Assembly: GCA_964647255.1 (NCBI GenBank) | Contig: CAZYGI010000121.1 | Location: forward strand, 1 to 8,186 | Length of the DNA: 8,186 nucleotides | Origin: CAWJEL01 sp964647255 | GTDB taxonomy: Bacteria > Chloroflexota > Anaerolineae > CG2-30-64-16 | Reading direction: 5' to 3' | Shown here: in pieces, positions 5,938 to 8,186 of the stretch | Layout of the letters: the number at the start of each line of letters is the position of its first letter | Numbering within the stretch: the first letter of the stretch is position 1 | Position numbers and translations under genes: made by a program | Notes under the pieces: generated by a model | The model's input: only the letters and a program-made list of their open reading frames with translations | Told to the model about the DNA's origin: nothing | Database searches by the model: none

Positions 5938-6756
5938 CACCTTCTGGCAAGCCGGGCAGAAGTGCGTGCTGCGTTGGGTCACGCGGATGCGCTCGATGGG
6001 AGCGCCACAGCGCGGGCAGGGTTTACCCGGCTGGCCGTAGACGCGCAGTTCGCTGCGATAGGCGCCGTCCACCCCGTAGGGAGTGCGATAATCGCGCAGC
6101 AGGGTGCCGCGCTTGTCAATAGATTCGTTCAACACCTGCCGGATCGCGTCGCACAGCCGCGTGACCTCCGCACCGGTCAGGCTGGCACCCGGCCGCAGGG
6201 GATGGATCCCGGCCAGGAACAGTGCCTCGTCGGCGTAGATGTTGCCCACGCCGGCCACCACGGTTTGATCCAGCAGCAGCGCCTTCATTGCCGTGCGGCG
6301 GCCGCGCAGACGGTCGGCTAAAACTTCGGGGGTGAAGGTCCAATCCAGCGGCTCGGGGCCGAGCTTGCCCACCACCTCCTGTACGTCATCCACCAACCAG
6401 ATGCGCCCGAACTTCCGCATGTCGGTGAAAACCAACTGCTCGCCGTCGGCCAGGGGGAAGCGGGCGCGCAGATGGCGATCCGCCAGGAGCGGGCTGCCGT
6501 CGGGCACGATCGTCAGTTGCCCCGTCATGCGCAGGTGGACAATCAACATCGCACCGGAATCCAGCGCGATCAGCAGGTATTTGCCGCGGCGGCCCACATG
6601 GATCACCTCCCGGCCCGCCAGGCGTTCGGCCAGGCTGGCGGCGTCGGGCTGGGCCAGGGTGCGCGGCCACACGATATGCGCGCCGGCAAAACGCCGGCCG
6701 ACCAACTGGCCGCGCAGGTCGGCAGCGACGGTTTCAACTTCCGGCAGTTCCGGCAT
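5908..6756 (-). CDS. mutM: bifunctional DNA-formamidopyrimidine glycosylase / AP lyase (Fpg/MutM)
   Basis: This 282-residue base-excision repair enzyme removes oxidised purines such as 8-oxoguanine and FapyG and cuts the abasic site. The start MPELPEVE gives the catalytic N-terminal Pro2 and Glu3. Lys59 (RRGKY), void-filling Met77 (LRMTG) and Arg114/Phe116 (DMRKFG) are present. The helix-two-turn-helix contains GVGNIYADEALF with Asn172. The C-terminal zinc finger has Cys247, Cys250, Cys267 and Cys270, with Arg262 in TQRSTHFCP. I chose the ATG at 6754-6756 because MPELPE is required for catalysis. The open frame extends 15 codons further, into the upstream terminator, and that extension is not real. 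GAGGAT at 6766-6771 is the likely ribosome binding site, somewhat distant. The tail NADDADSSD after the zinc finger is not part of the usual family. It is the first gene of the likely fpg-deacetylase-metallophosphoesterase unit. Confidence 0.97.
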   Translation of the reverse strand: MPELPEVETVAADLRGQLVGRRFAGAHIVWPRTLAQPDAASLAERLAGREVIHVGRRGKYLLIALDSGAMLIVHLRMTGQLTIVPDGSPLLADRHLRARFPLADGEQLVFTDMRKFGRIWLVDDVQEVVGKLGPEPLDWTFTPEVLADRLRGRRTAMKALLLDQTVVAGVGNIYADEALFLAGIHPLRPGASLTGAEVTRLCDAIRQVLNESIDKRGTLLRDYRTPYGVDGAYRSELRVYGQPGKPCPRCGAPIERIRVTQRSTHFCPACQKVNADDADSSD

Positions 6757-6765
6757 GGCGCAGTC

Positions 6766-6771
6766 ATCCTC
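6766..6771 (-). promoter_or_regulatory. ribosome binding site of fpg
   Basis: The - strand GAGGAT lies 9 bases before the MPELPE ATG at 6754-6756. It is the only purine-rich stretch in the short gap between the upstream terminator and the start codon, and it supports the 282-residue product. Confidence 0.55.
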
Positions 6772-6775
6772 GGGT

Positions 6776-6822
6776 TGAAAACAAAAATGCCGGTGGCGCA
6801 CGGCTTTCCGTGCACCACCGGC
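6776..6822 (-). terminator. strong Rho-independent terminator of the beta-propeller gene
   Basis: On the - strand the stem GCCGGTGG-T-GCACGG (6822 down to 6808) pairs with CCGTGC-G-CCACCGGC (6803 down to 6789) around the loop AAAG. This is 15 pairs counting one central T-G wobble. It is followed at once by ATTTTTGTTTT. It begins 13 bases past the TAG of the beta-propeller gene (6836-6838) and ends 19 bases before the fpg start. On the + strand the central pair would be a C-A mismatch and no T run follows, so the element is directional for the - strand. Confidence 0.93.
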
Positions 6823-6835
6823 AACACTGATTCAC

Positions 6836-8186
6836 CTACCGATGCGCCACATCGAGCATCGCTTCCCGGGGCAGCGGCAGCAAGCTGTAGGCTGCCCCGT
6901 CCGTTCCCCGCAAGGTCAACACCCACCCGGCGCCGGTGTCGTGCTGGCTGACGAACTGCGTGTTCGAGACCCAGGTCGGGTTGACGAAACTGACGCCAGT
7001 GCCCAGCCGCTGCGGGGCCTGTCCGAGCGCGCCGAGGTAGGTCTGATAGTTGTCCTGGTAGAGGAAATGCGTCCCATCCGGCGACCAGCTCAGAAACGCA
7101 CCATTCTTCACGGTGGCATAGAGCTTAGCGGACCGTCCATCACCGTCAGCGAGGTACAACTCGCCCTCGACCATGTCATCGGAGGTGATTCGCGTGAACG
7201 CCAGCCGGCCGCCGTCGGGTGACCACGCCACCTGGTACGCATCCACGCGGCCGATCACCTGGGCGCTGCCCGCCACGCGATAGAGCGTCGTCCCGTTGAA
7301 TTGCCCCGGCTGGAGCGAGTCAGCATCCGGGAGCGCCAGCAGCAGCGCGCTGCTGTCCGGAAGCCAGGTCAACTGGGTGTCGTAGCTCAGCTTAGCGGGG
7401 CTGGCCGCGAATTGCAGCGCAACGCGGCGATTGCCGCCGTCTGCATCGGCCACCGCCAGGCGGCCTTGGGCGTTGCCATCGGAACCATATTGCAGGGTGG
7501 CAAACCGCGCGCCGTTGGGCGAATAGAACGGCCGGTAGGCTTGCTCCAGATCCGACACGTAGCGCAACGCGCCCGTCTCCAGGTCCAGATTCCACAGTTC
7601 GAGCTTGGGCAGCGCGGCCGATGCGTTCGGCGAAGCGACAGCGACCAGGTTCAACGCCAGCACCAGCTTGCCGGGCACCCAGCGCACATCGCTGACGCGC
7701 CGTTCGCTGTGATCGGCGTCCAGGCCTTCTTTCGGCAGCGTGTGCTCATCGAGCAGCAGCCGGGGCGCGCCGCCCTCCCAGGGGATGGCCCACAGCTCGA
7801 CGTAATCCGATCGTATCACCCGATACGCCACCCAGGTCTGATCTGAGGAGAGCAGCGGCGTGTTCAGCCCATCGGCCGCGGCCAGTTGGCGCGTGCCCGC
7901 GGTGCGATCAATGGCCCATAGCGTCTTGAGATCGGCATAGACCAGCCGCGCACCTGCGGGCAGGACCTCGCTCACCCGCGCCGCGGCCGGCAGCGGTTCA
8001 GGGGTTAACGCCTCGTCAGGCAGCGCCGCGGCCGCGCCAGCGCCGCCGCCCAGCCCGAGCGCCATCGCGCCGGCTTCGGGCGTGACAGGAGCCGCTGCGG
8101 CCGCGACGAGCGCCTGCGTGGGCGTGGCCGCAATCTTGGCGGCGACCGCCGGCTGGCTGGCCGCTTCCCGCGTGTCTGCGGCGGCC
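6836..8186 (-). CDS. TolB/WD40-like beta-propeller protein, N terminus outside window
   Basis: The frame is open to the right edge, giving 449 visible residues ending at TAG (6836-6838). Numbered from the Met at 8063-8065 (40 visible residues precede it), blade-type motifs recur: SSDQTWVAYRV (73-83), VRWVPGKLVLAL (127-138), YSPNGARFATLQ (181-192), WLPDSSALLLAL (234-245), WSPDGGRLAFTR (281-292), WSPDGTHFLYQD (327-338) and TWVSNTQFVSQHD (364-376). These are PD40/TolB-like repeats, about seven, consistent with one propeller. Such propellers bind partners or ligands rather than catalyse. The 40 residues upstream of the internal Met, and the first 30 after it, are rich in Ala, Pro, Gly and Thr, as in a flexible linker. 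A membrane anchor or signal peptide is therefore likely beyond the edge, but it is not seen. The Met at 8065 is probably not the start because the low-complexity frame continues. Exact function unknown. The gene ends in its own strong terminator and so is not in the fpg unit. Confidence 0.82.
   Translation of the reverse strand, partial: AAADTREAASQPAVAAKIAATPTQALVAAAAAPVTPEAGAMALGLGGGAGAAAALPDEALTPEPLPAAARVSEVLPAGARLVYADLKTLWAIDRTAGTRQLAAADGLNTPLLSSDQTWVAYRVIRSDYVELWAIPWEGGAPRLLLDEHTLPKEGLDADHSERRVSDVRWVPGKLVLALNLVAVASPNASAALPKLELWNLDLETGALRYVSDLEQAYRPFYSPNGARFATLQYGSDGNAQGRLAVADADGGNRRVALQFAASPAKLSYDTQLTWLPDSSALLLALPDADSLQPGQFNGTTLYRVAGSAQVIGRVDAYQVAWSPDGGRLAFTRITSDDMVEGELYLADGDGRSAKLYATVKNGAFLSWSPDGTHFLYQDNYQTYLGALGQAPQRLGTGVSFVNPTWVSNTQFVSQHDTGAGWVLTLRGTDGAAYSLLPLPREAMLDVAHR

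Noticed and set aside
1394..6756. Reading the subtilase, phosphoesterase, deacetylase and Fpg genes as a defence island
   Set aside because: Each is a common housekeeping or metabolic family with intact normal architecture. There is no nuclease/toxin/sensor partner or mobile element, and the subtilase has its own promoter.
6757..6801. 15-codon N-terminal extension of Fpg
   Set aside because: It starts within the terminator stem and would bury the catalytic Pro2, which must be N-terminal after Met removal.
1..8186. CRISPR array, tRNA, rRNA, insertion sequence or prophage
   Set aside because: No regularly spaced repeats, no tRNA-like cloverleaf noticed in the short gaps, no transposase or phage gene, and no noncoding stretch longer than about 100 bases.

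Overview
The window is ordinary, gene-dense, GC-rich bacterial chromosome. It holds seven protein-coding genes, two of them cut by the window edges, and no RNA gene, CRISPR array, transposase or phage gene. The gene set (an FtsH protease, a FlK-like hot-dog thioesterase, a Kp43-type subtilase, a class-IV-like histone deacetylase homologue, a beta-propeller protein with an Ala/Pro-rich N-terminal stretch) and the style of the intergenic repeats would suit a Chloroflexota-like or other free-living GC-rich bacterium. This assignment is inference only; no marker gene here settles it.

Layout. Positions 1-1304 lie on the + strand: the 3' part of ftsH (protease domain and a Pro/Ala-rich tail), a short gap with a possible weak terminator, then the thioesterase. 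Positions 1305-1393 separate convergent genes and hold a long imperfect hairpin built from short ACGAG-type repeats. Everything from 1394 to the right edge is on the - strand. Read in the direction of transcription (right to left), this is: the beta-propeller protein (cut at its N terminus); a strong intrinsic terminator; fpg/mutM; the HDAC-family deacetylase; a membrane-anchored metallophosphoesterase whose ATG overlaps the deacetylase stop (ATGA); and the subtilase. The subtilase has its own consensus extended -10 element lying across the metallophosphoesterase stop codon and a good ribosome binding site.

How the genes work together. The fpg-deacetylase-metallophosphoesterase trio looks like one transcription unit, bounded upstream by the terminator and followed by a separately started subtilase gene. 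The products (oxidised-base excision, deacylation of a small molecule or protein, phosphoester hydrolysis at the membrane) do not form an obvious pathway, so the grouping may be only a housekeeping operon. FtsH (membrane protein quality control) and the thioesterase are likewise neighbours without a clear functional link.

I found no convincing undescribed multi-gene system. The points most worth a second look are the subtilase, which combines apparent tandem prodomain-like modules with no visible signal peptide; two candidate dispersed repeats, one of which seems to encode the Fpg C-terminal tail; and the promoter embedded in a stop codon.
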